From NCBI RefSeq assembly GCF_001647545.1, contig NZ_LSZH01000013.1, positions 154,525 through 218,524 on the forward strand: DNA of 64,000 nt. Reading direction: 5' to 3'. Shown piece by piece: positions 56,363 to 64,000 of this stretch. Position 1 is the first letter of the stretch, and every line of letters begins with the position of its first letter. The stretch comes from Acinetobacter sp. SFB (GTDB lineage Bacteria > Pseudomonadota > Gammaproteobacteria > Pseudomonadales > Moraxellaceae). The position numbers were made by a program, and so were the translations under genes. The notes below the pieces were generated by a model. The model made no database searches and was not told the origin of the DNA. It was given only the letters and a program-made list of their open reading frames with translations.

Positions 56363-57571
56363 ATGAATATTAAAGTTAAAGAGCTGTCAAATACACAACT
56401 TCCCTACCACCAATGTCCAGAGTTTATTGCATTGATTGATGCAGTAAAAGCTGACTTAGAACTGCGTGATGCTAACGCTGAACAACCACCAACCCAGATC
56501 GTTCAATATATAAAAACAAAGAAATTAGGCGCACTTCGCCTACCAAAACAATATGGTGGTCAAGCCCTCAGCATTGAAGAACTGTTTGCCGTGATTATTG
56601 AGCTAGGCCGCGCAGATTCGGATGTAGCGCATATTTTCCATTCGCATTTTCAGTTTACTGAAGATGTATTGAGACATCCCGACCCGACATACCGTGAAAA
56701 ATGGTTTGAGCGTATTGCCAGTGGAAAAATGGTGAGTAATGCGCTAGCTGAACCCTCTTCACATAATATTGGCAACGGTAAGCTCATCACCCATCTTCTA
56801 AATAAAAATGACCAACTATTTTTAAACGGGAAAAAATATTTCACTACCGGTACCTTGCATGCTGACTACGTATTGGTCTGGGCACAAAGTCACCTAGATT
56901 CTTTATGTCATGTGGTTGTGCCGACAAACCGTGAAGGCGTAGAAATTTTTGATGACTGGCTTGGCATTGGCCAGCGGAATACGGCCAGTGGCACCACATT
57001 ATTTAACAATGTTGCCATTTACGAAGATGAAATCCGTTGGCCTAAACAAAAGGGCTTAGTGAATAAGCCCTTTGCACAGCTGTACATTCAAGCCATTATT
57101 GCAGGCCAAACCAAAGCTGTAGAAGATCGCACTGCTGTGCTGCTGGCCAGTCGTGGTCGAACGTTCAGCTATGGCAATGCTGAACAAGCGCGTGATGAAC
57201 CGCTTTTTCTAGAAAAAGCGGGGGAAATTTCGTCTATTTCTTTTATCGTTGAAAATGCTGTTTTACGGGCAGCCCGCTCACTAGATCGTGTGATCCAGCA
57301 TGTAGACCTTCCGAGCTATGATGTCGTGCTGCAGCAGGCCGCGGCAGATACAGCGAAAGTAAAAGTCGCAATTGACCCGCTCGCACTCAAAGCTGCCAAT
57401 CTGATGTTTGAAGTCATTGGGGCTTCCGCGATGGGGCGCGATACATTCAATGATCGTCACTGGCGCAATATCCGTACGCTATCAACGCACAACTCGGTCA
57501 GTCTGAAAGCTAAAGTATTGGGTGATATTTTAGTCAATAAAAAAACTGTACCAAATATCGGCTACTTCTAA
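56363..57571 (+). CDS. SfnB/DszC-type acyl-CoA-dehydrogenase-fold flavoprotein
   Basis: 402 residues of the acyl-CoA dehydrogenase superfamily, in the branch of sulfur-acquisition oxidoreductases (SfnB) and DszC. LGALRLPKQYGGQALSIEELFAVIIELGRADSDVAHIFHSHF and WLGIGQRNTASGTTLFNNVAI are typical. Such enzymes use reduced flavin and oxygen to oxidise organosulfur compounds such as sulfones. It sits between two MetQ-like genes, which suggests it acts on their imported ligand. Confidence 0.87.
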   Translation: MNIKVKELSNTQLPYHQCPEFIALIDAVKADLELRDANAEQPPTQIVQYIKTKKLGALRLPKQYGGQALSIEELFAVIIELGRADSDVAHIFHSHFQFTEDVLRHPDPTYREKWFERIASGKMVSNALAEPSSHNIGNGKLITHLLNKNDQLFLNGKKYFTTGTLHADYVLVWAQSHLDSLCHVVVPTNREGVEIFDDWLGIGQRNTASGTTLFNNVAIYEDEIRWPKQKGLVNKPFAQLYIQAIIAGQTKAVEDRTAVLLASRGRTFSYGNAEQARDEPLFLEKAGEISSISFIVENAVLRAARSLDRVIQHVDLPSYDVVLQQAAADTAKVKVAIDPLALKAANLMFEVIGASAMGRDTFNDRHWRNIRTLSTHNSVSLKAKVLGDILVNKKTVPNIGYF

Positions 57572-57645
57572 CCCAGTCATGTTATTTAAGCTGAATTGCA
57601 ATTTAAGACGCTATTTAAAACAACCGCGTATATAATGGAATACCT

Positions 57646-58476
57646 ATGAAATTTAAACATGTATTGCTTGCTGCTTTTGCTACATCAATTGGTTTTGGCA
57701 TATCAGGCTGCTCTAAACAAGATAAAACAGCTTCGACTGCTCATAGTGAAACTAAAGTCGTTACATTACTTACCCGTGATAATCCTCCATATCCACAAGT
57801 TGTTGAATATGTAAGGGATAAGGTCAAAAATCAGAATATTGAATTGAAAATTAAATACGCCAATGATGGCTTGATTCCAAATAAATCAGTGGCAGAAAAT
57901 GAAGCTGATTTAAACTATTTCCAGCATAACTATTATATGCAGTCAGCAAAAGAATTAAATAATTGGGATTTAGTCGCGATTGCCTCGACGTTTAATGGCA
58001 TGTTCGGGGCATATTCACCTAAATATAAAAATATTAATGATCTTCCAGATAAAGCTAAAATCGTAATTCCATCAGATCCTTCAAATGGTGGACGTGCGCT
58101 CAATTTATTGGCACGTGCAAAACTGATTGAGTTAAAACCAAATACTGGTGCAAAAACCAGCTTAAAAGATATTGTTGCCAACCCAAAAAAATTACGTTTT
58201 TTAGAAGTTGAACACGCATTGGTACCTGTTAGCTTTAAAGATGCCGACTTAGCAATTATGGCCGGTGCATATACGATTCACGCTGACCTGATACCCAAAC
58301 GTGATTCGATTTTTCTTGAACAAGATAACCAAGACTATGACAGCGTCCTTGTATCCAATAGCAACGCTGCGCAGAGAGCTGAAGTAGAAATCGTGAAACA
58401 GGCCTTTATTGCAGAGGATACGCGTGAATTTGTTTTAAAAAATTATGCCGATACAGTGACTTGGCCAAAACGATAA
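57646..58476 (+). CDS. MetQ/NlpA-family binding lipoprotein 2
   Basis: 276 residues with lipobox ISGC (C22). It follows the first MetQ-like protein almost residue for residue (VVTLLTRDNPPYPQVVEYVRDKVKNQNIELKIKYANDGLIPNKSV...), consistent with a tandem duplication that now brackets the SfnB-like gene. The two may differ in ligand. The gene ends 55 bases before the right IS26-group copy. Confidence 0.92.
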   Translation: MKFKHVLLAAFATSIGFGISGCSKQDKTASTAHSETKVVTLLTRDNPPYPQVVEYVRDKVKNQNIELKIKYANDGLIPNKSVAENEADLNYFQHNYYMQSAKELNNWDLVAIASTFNGMFGAYSPKYKNINDLPDKAKIVIPSDPSNGGRALNLLARAKLIELKPNTGAKTSLKDIVANPKKLRFLEVEHALVPVSFKDADLAIMAGAYTIHADLIPKRDSIFLEQDNQDYDSVLVSNSNAAQRAEVEIVKQAFIAEDTREFVLKNYADTVTWPKR

Positions 58477-58503
58477 GTTTTTTCATAACGTTATAGTTTT
58501 TCT

Positions 58504-58534
58504 GCCACCTCTACATTGACATAGTAGAGGTGGC
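58504..58534 (+). terminator. terminator hairpin cut by the right IS copy
   Basis: GCCACCTCTAC / GTAGAGGTGGC, an 11-bp perfect stem. The last three bases of the 3' arm (GGC) are the first bases of the IS inverted repeat, and no T run follows. The insertion evidently replaced the downstream part. Confidence 0.7.
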
Positions 58535-59350
58535 ACTGTTGCAAATAGCCTGACATGCTAAGCTAAATATCTTGTTTGTCAGAGATACAGTTGATGAATC
58601 CATTTCATGGTCGGCATTTTCGTGACGAAATCATTCTTTGGGCTGTACAGTTGGTACTGTAAATACGGTATTAGTTATCTTGAACTTCAAGAAATGCTTG
58701 CTGAACAAGGTGTGAATGTTGATCACACCACAATTTATCGTTGGGTTCAGCATTACACTCCAGAAATGGAAAAAACGGTTACGCTGGTATTGGCGTAATC
58801 CTACAGATTTACATTCATGGCATATGGATGAAACTTATCAAAGTAAATGGGCGATGGTCTTACCTGTATCGTGCAGTTGATCAATGTGGTCATACGATTG
58901 ACTTTTACCTTTCCGCTCGACGGAACAGTAAATCGGCCTATTGTTTTCTAGGAAAGATTTTCAATACGTTGAAAAAATGGCAGATTCCACGTGTTATCAA
59001 TACAGATAAAGCAGCGACCTATGGCCACGCTTTATCACGGTTAAAGCGAGAAGGAAAATGCCCAATCGCCCTTGAACATCGACAAATTAAATATAAGAAC
59101 AATTTAATTGAATGTGATCATGGCAAGCTAAAGTGGATTATCAAGGCTACTTTAAGATTCAAATCTATGAAGACGGCTTATGCCACAATTAAAGGGATTG
59201 AAGTCATGCGTGCACTACATAAAGGACAAGCTTCGTCATTTTATTATGGTCAACCTCAGGGTTAAGTGTGTCTAATCAACAGGGTTTTCGGTCTCTAACC
59301 CATTTTTAAAGGAAGCACCCTCAAATCAAATCACTATTTGCAACAGTGCC
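58532..59350 (+). mobile_element. IS26-group (IS6 family) insertion sequence, right copy
   Basis: 819 bases bounded by the same GGCACTGTTGCAAATAG repeats as the left copy (58532-58548 and 59334-59350), in the same orientation. Flanking octamers (GTAGAGGT and AAATAAAT) differ. The transposase is broken in a different way from the left copy. Confidence 0.92.
58594..59298 (+). pseudogene. IS26-type transposase with three frameshifts and a stop
   Basis: It spans 705 bases, the full-length distance. There is a +1 insertion near 58649 (after ILWAV), a +1 in an A run near 58770-58775 (after PEMEK) and a -2 near 58838 (after DETY), which together restore frame. A GAA-to-TAA stop lies near the end (after QPQG). 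The C-terminal DDE parts remain readable. Inactive. Confidence 0.9.
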
Positions 59351-59373
59351 AAATAAATTACCCCCACATATTT

Positions 59374-59970
59374 TTAGTACAAAAGATTTATAGCTATACC
59401 CCACATGATTACCCCTATTAGAAAATCTAATATTTTCCATGAAAGAGAATTCTGGAATAGAGGTAATAGAAATTTTGCTCCGTAGCCTAAAGAAAAGAAA
59501 AATATCCATGAAGATAGAATTGCTCCCATAGCAAATGCAGGCAATTCGTTTGTAAAGTTCGTGGAGATAGAACCTACTAGTACAATAGTATCTAGATAAA
59601 CATGAGGGTTGAGCCATGTAAATGCCAAGCAAGTACCTAGCACACGATAAATATTAGCTTTTTCAATACGACTCGGATCAAGATGTGTATTTTTTCTAAA
59701 AGCTGAATAGAAGCTTCTCAAGCCATAAATGAATAAAAATATAGCTCCAAAATATTGAGCAAAAATAGTGATTAAAGGAAATTCCTCAACGATCTTTGAG
59801 AACCCTGTAATTCCTAAATAAATAAGAATAGAGTCCGATAAGGCGCATATGAGACAAACACTAAAAACGTATTCACGTTTGAGTCCTTGTCTCAAAACAA
59901 AAGCATTTTGAGCACCAATGGCTAATATGAGAGAAAACCCAACCCCCAATCCTGTTAAAAATGTAACCAT
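59374..59970 (-). CDS. LysE/ArgO-family amino-acid exporter
   Basis: 198 residues, six hydrophobic segments, beginning FLTGLGVGFSLILAIGAQNAFVLRQGLKREY, the LysE signature, with TWLNPHVYLDTIVLVGS. It exports basic amino acids such as lysine or arginine. It is divergent from an ArgP-like regulator gene, the usual arrangement. Its stop is 24 bases from the right IS copy. Confidence 0.92.
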   Translation of the reverse strand: MVTFLTGLGVGFSLILAIGAQNAFVLRQGLKREYVFSVCLICALSDSILIYLGITGFSKIVEEFPLITIFAQYFGAIFLFIYGLRSFYSAFRKNTHLDPSRIEKANIYRVLGTCLAFTWLNPHVYLDTIVLVGSISTNFTNELPAFAMGAILSSWIFFFSLGYGAKFLLPLFQNSLSWKILDFLIGVIMWGIAINLLY

Positions 59971-60067
59971 ATTGATTTATCTGAAGTATCTATTTATTTG
60001 AATTATGTGTATTTGTTTTTTTTATTCATTAAAATTAAGAATATTTTGGGTTGGCTAAATAATTTTT

Positions 60068-60953
60068 ATGTTAGAAAAAAAACAATGCGAAGCCTTCTTA
60101 GCGGTAGTTGAGACTGGTAGTTTCGATCAGGCAGGAAAAATGCTCTGCCTGACTCCATCTGCTGTAACCTTAAGATTACAAGCTTTAGAAAAAGAATTAG
60201 GACAGTTATTAATAATACGTAGTAAGCCTTGTACATTAACCACATCAGGTCAGCACGTATTTGAATATTTGAAAAAAAGTCAAAGATTAGAACAAAATTT
60301 TTTACATGATTTAATGAATAAGTCACAAGCTGAATTTTTTAAAGTGGTTATCGCATCTAATGCCGATAGCCTAGCAACCTGGTTACTTCCAACGCTCAAA
60401 GATGTACTTATAAAAAATAAGATATTGCTGAATCTAATCGTTGATGATCAAGCTCATACATATTCCTTACTAGAAAAAGGAATCGTTAATGCGTGTATCT
60501 CAATTGAACCTAAACCTATGAAAGGCTGTAAGTCTCAATATTTAGGTATGATGAAATATAAAATGATCGCAACAAAAGCATTCACAAAAAAATGGTTTGC
60601 TTGGTATAAATAGACAAGCTTTATGCTTAGCGCCTGCTGTAATATTTAATGAAAAAGACCATCTTCATTTTGATATTTTAATAAAGCAATTCGGTCTAAC
60701 AAAGGGCAGTTACCCTTTTCACTTAATACCCTCTTCAGAATCTTTTTTGACCGCTATACGACTTGGAATAGGCTATGGAATGGTTCCAGAATTCCAATTG
60801 AATAGCCTCTATGATCAAGATGAAATGATTGATTTATGTCCAGAATTAGAAAATAAGGTTCAACTCTACTGGCATCACTGGATTCATCAACCTTACCACT
60901 TGGAAAGTGTTACAGACCATATAATTAAGTACTCAAAACTCATCTTAAAATAA
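60068..60953 (+). pseudogene. ArgP-like LysR regulator, frameshifted
   Basis: The N-terminal part (60068-60613) has the ArgP/LysG start LEKKQCEAFLAVVETGSFDQAGKMLCLTPSAVTLRLQALEKELG. The rest continues in another frame from about 60600 (INRQALCLAPAVIFNEKDHLHF through SKLILK). The total is one base longer than a 294-codon gene, so one inserted base near 60590-60610 explains it. The exporter's activator is therefore probably lost, unless this is a sequencing error near the A7 run. Confidence 0.8.
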
Positions 60954-60978
60954 AATGATTGAGCCTGATTCCCTGCCT

Positions 60979-61006
60979 ATTTAACATAATGGCTCTTACA
61001 CAAAAC
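60979..61006 (-). other. pdif-like XerC/XerD site 1 (D|C on plus strand)
   Basis: Read on the minus strand: XerC arm GTTTTGTGTAA, spacer GAGCCA, XerD arm TTATGTTAAAT. It fits the 11-6-11 layout and the arms of Acinetobacter plasmid dif sites. Confidence 0.75.
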
Positions 61007-61030
61007 GAGGACTATAGCTCCTCATTTTTT
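61007..61030 (+). terminator. hairpin between pdif-like sites 1 and 2
   Basis: GAGGA / TCCTC stem with a seven-base loop followed by ATTTTTT. The same structure recurs at 61764-61788. Confidence 0.6.
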
Positions 61031-61032
61031 AA

Positions 61033-61060
61033 GCTTCGTATAAGCTGTATTATGTTAATT
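61033..61060 (+). other. pdif-like XerC/XerD site 2 (C|D)
   Basis: XerC arm GCTTCGTATAA, spacer GCTGTA, XerD arm TTATGTTAATT. This is the closest of the four to the canonical site and is inverted relative to site 1. Confidence 0.82.
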
Positions 61061-61113
61061 TTAGTTCTTCTTCACTTTTAAACGAATCCATAAATACACT
61101 AGAGAATGGTTCT

Positions 61114-61701
61114 ATGAATAGGAAAACCAAACCTTGGATTGACGATAGTGATCCATTAAAACCCTATTATGGGAAATTAAATAATAAGGAATATACCGAT
61201 ATTTCTAAGATATTTACTTTATGGATTAATCATCATAATTATATTAAACCTTCAATAATTGCTAATAATAAAAAAGTAAATTTATTAGACTATTCAGATC
61301 ATTACAATGAAAAATGTAGTCAAAATCTATATCAGTTGTTATGTGAAACATTAAATAAAACAGATAGTTACCTTTATTGGCTACCTATAAACAATGCAAA
61401 AAATGACAATATCTTTGCAACCTATTCTCCGGCAATGATTGCTAAGACTCCAATAGAAACTAAGTATTTAAACTATGCTTCTCGTTCTTTTTTGCAAATG
61501 CAAAACGGTGGATATGCCATCATTGAAAGTAACCAAAATTTTATAGCTTTAGTTGTTGATGGCTACTATATGCAGGTGGCGTTACATTCACACTTTATGG
61601 ATGGAAAATTTAAAAAATATCTAGATAATTGGAATGAGATCGAAAAAAATCTTGATGAAACTACAGCACAATGCCTTTTAGAGGCTTATTCCGTACAGTA
61701 G
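61114..61701 (+). CDS. unknown 195-residue protein inside a pdif-bounded module
   Basis: 195 residues, soluble, without signal peptide or recognisable motif. The middle part (YLYWLPINNAKNDNIFATYSPAMIAKTPIETKYLNYASRSF) and GGYAIIESNQNFIALVVDGYYMQVALHSHFMDG look like a folded alpha/beta domain. Codon use is very AT-rich. It lies alone between inversely oriented XerC/XerD-type sites, the position of cargo genes in Acinetobacter dif modules. No antitoxin-like partner is seen. I do not recognise it. Confidence 0.7.
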   Translation: MNRKTKPWIDDSDPLKPYYGKLNNKEYTDISKIFTLWINHHNYIKPSIIANNKKVNLLDYSDHYNEKCSQNLYQLLCETLNKTDSYLYWLPINNAKNDNIFATYSPAMIAKTPIETKYLNYASRSFLQMQNGGYAIIESNQNFIALVVDGYYMQVALHSHFMDGKFKKYLDNWNEIEKNLDETTAQCLLEAYSVQ

Positions 61702-61735
61702 AAATCAGGAGAGAATGCAGTATGTAAAGTATTGC

Positions 61736-61763
61736 ATTTAACATAATAGCGCTTACACGAAAC
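61736..61763 (-). other. pdif-like XerC/XerD site 3 (D|C on plus strand)
   Basis: Read on the minus strand: XerC arm GTTTCGTGTAA, spacer GCGCTA, XerD arm TTATGTTAAAT. Same orientation as site 1. Confidence 0.78.
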
Positions 61764-61788
61764 GAGGACTCTAGATCCTCGTTTTTAA
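61764..61788 (+). terminator. hairpin between pdif-like sites 3 and 4
   Basis: GAGGA / TCCTC with loop CTCTAGA, then GTTTTT. It can terminate the 195-residue gene and mirrors the hairpin at 61007. Confidence 0.65.
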
Positions 61789-61816
61789 GTTTCGTATAAG
61801 AGATTTTATATTAAAT
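61789..61816 (+). other. pdif-like XerC/XerD site 4 (C|D, degenerate XerD arm)
   Basis: XerC arm GTTTCGTATAA, spacer GAGATT, XerD arm TTATATTAAAT. The XerD arm has lost the conserved G, so this site may be weaker. Confidence 0.65.
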
Positions 61817-61848
61817 AAGGAGGCACCCGAAAAGGTGCCTCTCTATAA

Positions 61849-63951
61849 TCAACTTTGGAAAAAATCTTTTATTTCTTGAATCCAAGGTAAATCATCATTG
61901 CTGCTAATATTTTTAATATATACATTTGCAAAATCACTTTTTATAGTTGGAGTAACGTCAAAAAAGCTCATTATTTTCTTTCTTTGTGGTGAAACAGGTG
62001 AAAGTCTAAATGCCCAAGCTGATGGCAAATATTGATTATCTTCTATTTTTGAATAATTATCCTCCACTAAGTCAATTAAGATTTCTGGATATATTTCTTT
62101 AAAGCTTTCGAGTGTATTTATAAATGTTTTAGAGTTTAAAACATCTTCTAATTCTGTAGGTTCTGAAGATGTCGTATCGTTTATATGAACTAGCTTAGTA
62201 GTACTAGAATTACTATCATTGATTAAACGTCTAAACATGAGTTTTTTATGTTGATTATCATTAAGTAGTTGAGAATTAGATATATTATCTGTATCGCATA
62301 ATAAAAAAACTTTGCCCGATATTTCAGCATCAAAATCCTTAAAAGCTATAGATAAATGATTATAGAGTTGTTTAACTTCATCTCTACCGCCTACTGGTAA
62401 AATACGTAGGTTATTTTTTTCAATTAATTCTTTTAATAGAAAAGATAAGTATATTTTTTCAGATGATCCTTCACATATTATCCAATTAAAAGGTTTATCA
62501 GACATACTGCCACAGACAATCGATTGGACAAGGTCATTAATGCTTTTTAATTTTATACTTGATGGAAATTGTTGATATCTATTAGATTTTTCTCTAAGAA
62601 ACTTTGTTTCCTCCCTATATTTATAAAGATTAACAAAATCGTATAAATGCTCTCTTTTTTTGTCCTTCGATATAATAACAGTACATCCGTCTATCACAGC
62701 AGGTAAGAAACCATACCAATGCGTTGTAAAAATCAACTGATTACAAAAGGTACTAGTCTTATGCAATTGTTGAAAAATATCGAAGCAAGCTGAAATATGG
62801 AGAGAAGATTCTGGTTCATCAAAGGCAAAAATAATATATTTATCTTTATTCTGAGGGTGATTTTTCTCTAACAGAATACTAGCTATATTTAAAATAGCTT
62901 TTTGTTTTTCTCCTGAACTTAACTTAGTAATAGGGATGAGCTTTCCATCAAAATTTTGATGTATTTGCCTAATTCCGAAATATGCATCTGTTATTAACTT
63001 ATATACATCTGTCTTTCTTAATTTCTGTTGACGAGTTTGTGGTGTTTTATAAGTGTAGAAGTTAAGATTTTCATTTATAGTTGAAACCAAACTATCAAGT
63101 TTATTATTTATACTATCTACCAAATTTTTATCGATAAAACTATCTAATGTCTGATTAAGGGTTTTACCCATTAATACTTCAAACTCTCTATTATGTAACT
63201 TAGTGAATTCTTCAGCTGTTAGCTCTTTTGGAATATATATATAGTTATATAAATCAATTATTTTTAAAAATATTTTAGATATTGTTAAGCTTGTAAGAAT
63301 TTTTGTTGCAATACTTGTTTCTTCTTCAGCTTCATCCTCTAAATCTTCTTCAGCTTCATCCTCTAAATCTTCTTCGGATTCATCAGTCAAATCTTCTTCG
63401 GCTTCATCAGTTAAATTTTCTTCAAGAATTTTTTCTTGTGAGCTATCTTTAATAAAGTCAGCGATATTAAAGTGAGATGTAATTGTATTTTTAAAAAGAC
63501 CAAAACTTTTTGTATTATCTTTATTTATACCAATTGCAATAATATAGTATTCATCAGGATTTTCTAAATTTTGTAGTACATTTTGTATATGTTCGAGTGC
63601 TCTTACACCAATATCCCTAGTTTTCTTTGGCAGACCGCTTGGATCATTTGATCTTAATGCTTTATCAATTTTTTCTACATATATTATTTCTTCAGTATTG
63701 AGTTTTAGTTTTTTCTTTTCTATTAAGAAAATAGGAATAATATAAGGAGTATTAGCATCTGTTTTGGCAACATGTTCTATATTAATATTCCAGTCTTTAT
63801 GATGGAAAAACGTATCAAGAGACTCCAAAATGGTACTTTTACCAACTCCATTTTCACCAACTAGTCCACAAAAACTACTACTATCGCTAATTGGAATAAA
63901 GTTAATTCCTTTATAGGTTTTTATATGTCGTAAAAATATTCCAATTATCAC
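61849..63951 (-). CDS. OLD-type nuclease: ABC-like ATPase plus TOPRIM
   Basis: 700 residues from a GTG at 63951. Walker A GENGVGKST (32-40), signature-like LSSGEKQKA (344-352), Walker B FAFDEPE (375-381), His switch H411 (FTTHW), then a TOPRIM domain with E494 (IICEGSSEK) and DTD at 553-555. This is the OLD (overcoming lysogenisation defect) layout; many such proteins are anti-phage. A four-unit acidic octapeptide repeat (178-211) interrupts the ATPase. No GajB-like helicase follows, so a class 1-type stand-alone OLD is likelier than Gabija. Any upstream partner would lie beyond the window. Confidence 0.85.
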   Translation of the reverse strand: MIIGIFLRHIKTYKGINFIPISDSSSFCGLVGENGVGKSTILESLDTFFHHKDWNINIEHVAKTDANTPYIIPIFLIEKKKLKLNTEEIIYVEKIDKALRSNDPSGLPKKTRDIGVRALEHIQNVLQNLENPDEYYIIAIGINKDNTKSFGLFKNTITSHFNIADFIKDSSQEKILEENLTDEAEEDLTDESEEDLEDEAEEDLEDEAEEETSIATKILTSLTISKIFLKIIDLYNYIYIPKELTAEEFTKLHNREFEVLMGKTLNQTLDSFIDKNLVDSINNKLDSLVSTINENLNFYTYKTPQTRQQKLRKTDVYKLITDAYFGIRQIHQNFDGKLIPITKLSSGEKQKAILNIASILLEKNHPQNKDKYIIFAFDEPESSLHISACFDIFQQLHKTSTFCNQLIFTTHWYGFLPAVIDGCTVIISKDKKREHLYDFVNLYKYREETKFLREKSNRYQQFPSSIKLKSINDLVQSIVCGSMSDKPFNWIICEGSSEKIYLSFLLKELIEKNNLRILPVGGRDEVKQLYNHLSIAFKDFDAEISGKVFLLCDTDNISNSQLLNDNQHKKLMFRRLINDSNSSTTKLVHINDTTSSEPTELEDVLNSKTFINTLESFKEIYPEILIDLVEDNYSKIEDNQYLPSAWAFRLSPVSPQRKKIMSFFDVTPTIKSDFANVYIKNISSNDDLPWIQEIKDFFQS
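63319..63420 (-). repeat. 24-bp tandem repeat inside the OLD gene
   Basis: Four 24-base units plus a partial one, encoding the octamers ENLTDEAE, EDLTDESE, EDLEDEAE and EDLEDEAE. Units differ by only a few bases. The reading frame is kept because the unit is a multiple of three, so copy number could vary without killing the gene. Confidence 0.85.
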
Positions 63952-64000
63952 AGTCTATCCAAAAAATAACATCAAAGATGTGTACCATAAGTAAAATTAT

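Noticed and set aside
63319..63420. Direct repeats resembling a CRISPR-like array
   Set aside because: Units are contiguous 24-base repeats without spacers and lie in frame within the OLD gene; they encode an acidic peptide repeat.
61849..63951. Gabija GajA
   Set aside because: No UvrD-like GajB gene follows on the same strand; the next features are pdif-like sites and an unknown gene on the other strand. The upstream side is outside the window.

Overview
The window looks like chromosomal DNA of an Acinetobacter-type gammaproteobacterium. The genome is AT-rich. It carries housekeeping blocks in arrangements usual for that genus (rpsB-tsf opposite map, ubiC-ubiA, trpG-trpD-trpC-smr-folE, glnA with a nitrogen-type promoter, Fe-superoxide dismutase, clustered tRNA-Asn genes), together with IS26-group insertion sequences and XerC/XerD sites of the Acinetobacter plasmid (pdif) type. 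The species cannot be fixed from the sequence alone.

Layout. Bases 1-31300 are mostly ordinary core genome: translation (rpsB, tsf, map), amino acid and nitrogen metabolism (aspC, glnA, trpGDC), ubiquinone and haem synthesis (ubiCA, hemE), stress and envelope functions (a DegS-like protease, sodB, L,D-transpeptidase, a globin-coupled diguanylate cyclase, a DUF4105/DUF3015 pair) and four identical-anticodon tRNA-Asn genes. Two small decayed genes sit here: a GFA-family remnant and a 100-codon gene with one internal stop. From about 31.3 to 34.1 kb lie a methyltransferase gene and mobile-element debris: a dead IS630-type element, an IS5-type remnant and the tail of a two-partner-secretion transporter gene.

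Bases 34.3-46.5 kb hold an aromatic-catabolism region. A PAS histidine kinase/response regulator pair faces a [2Fe-2S] oxidoreductase. Next comes a divergent cluster: VOC dioxygenase, IclR regulator and glutathione transferase on the minus strand, and FAH-type hydrolase, FAD hydroxylase, MFS transporter, PcaI/PcaJ CoA-transferase and OprD-type porin on the plus strand. A 71-bp inverted repeat covers the shared promoter region. A deletion has fused the first ~88 codons of a thiolase gene to the end of a Rieske ferredoxin gene. It removed the thiolase catalytic cysteine and evidently the oxygenase genes the reductase once served.

Bases 47.0-59.4 kb are a sulfur-acquisition module flanked by two directly repeated, dead IS26-group elements. 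It contains a four-domain rhodanese, a cysteine-dioxygenase-like cupin, a sulfonate-type binding lipoprotein, an LLM-class monooxygenase and a LysR regulator. A divergent MetN-MetI-MetQ-SfnB-MetQ operon completes it. The parts suggest import of organosulfur compounds and oxidative release of their sulfur.

Bases 59.4-64.0 kb are accessory: a LysE-type exporter beside a frameshifted ArgP-like regulator, an unknown 195-residue gene bracketed by four pdif-like sites arranged as two matching units with hairpins, and an OLD-type ATPase/TOPRIM nuclease with an acidic eight-residue tandem repeat. The pdif-bracketed gene next to the nuclease is the most promising place for an undescribed mobile or defence function.
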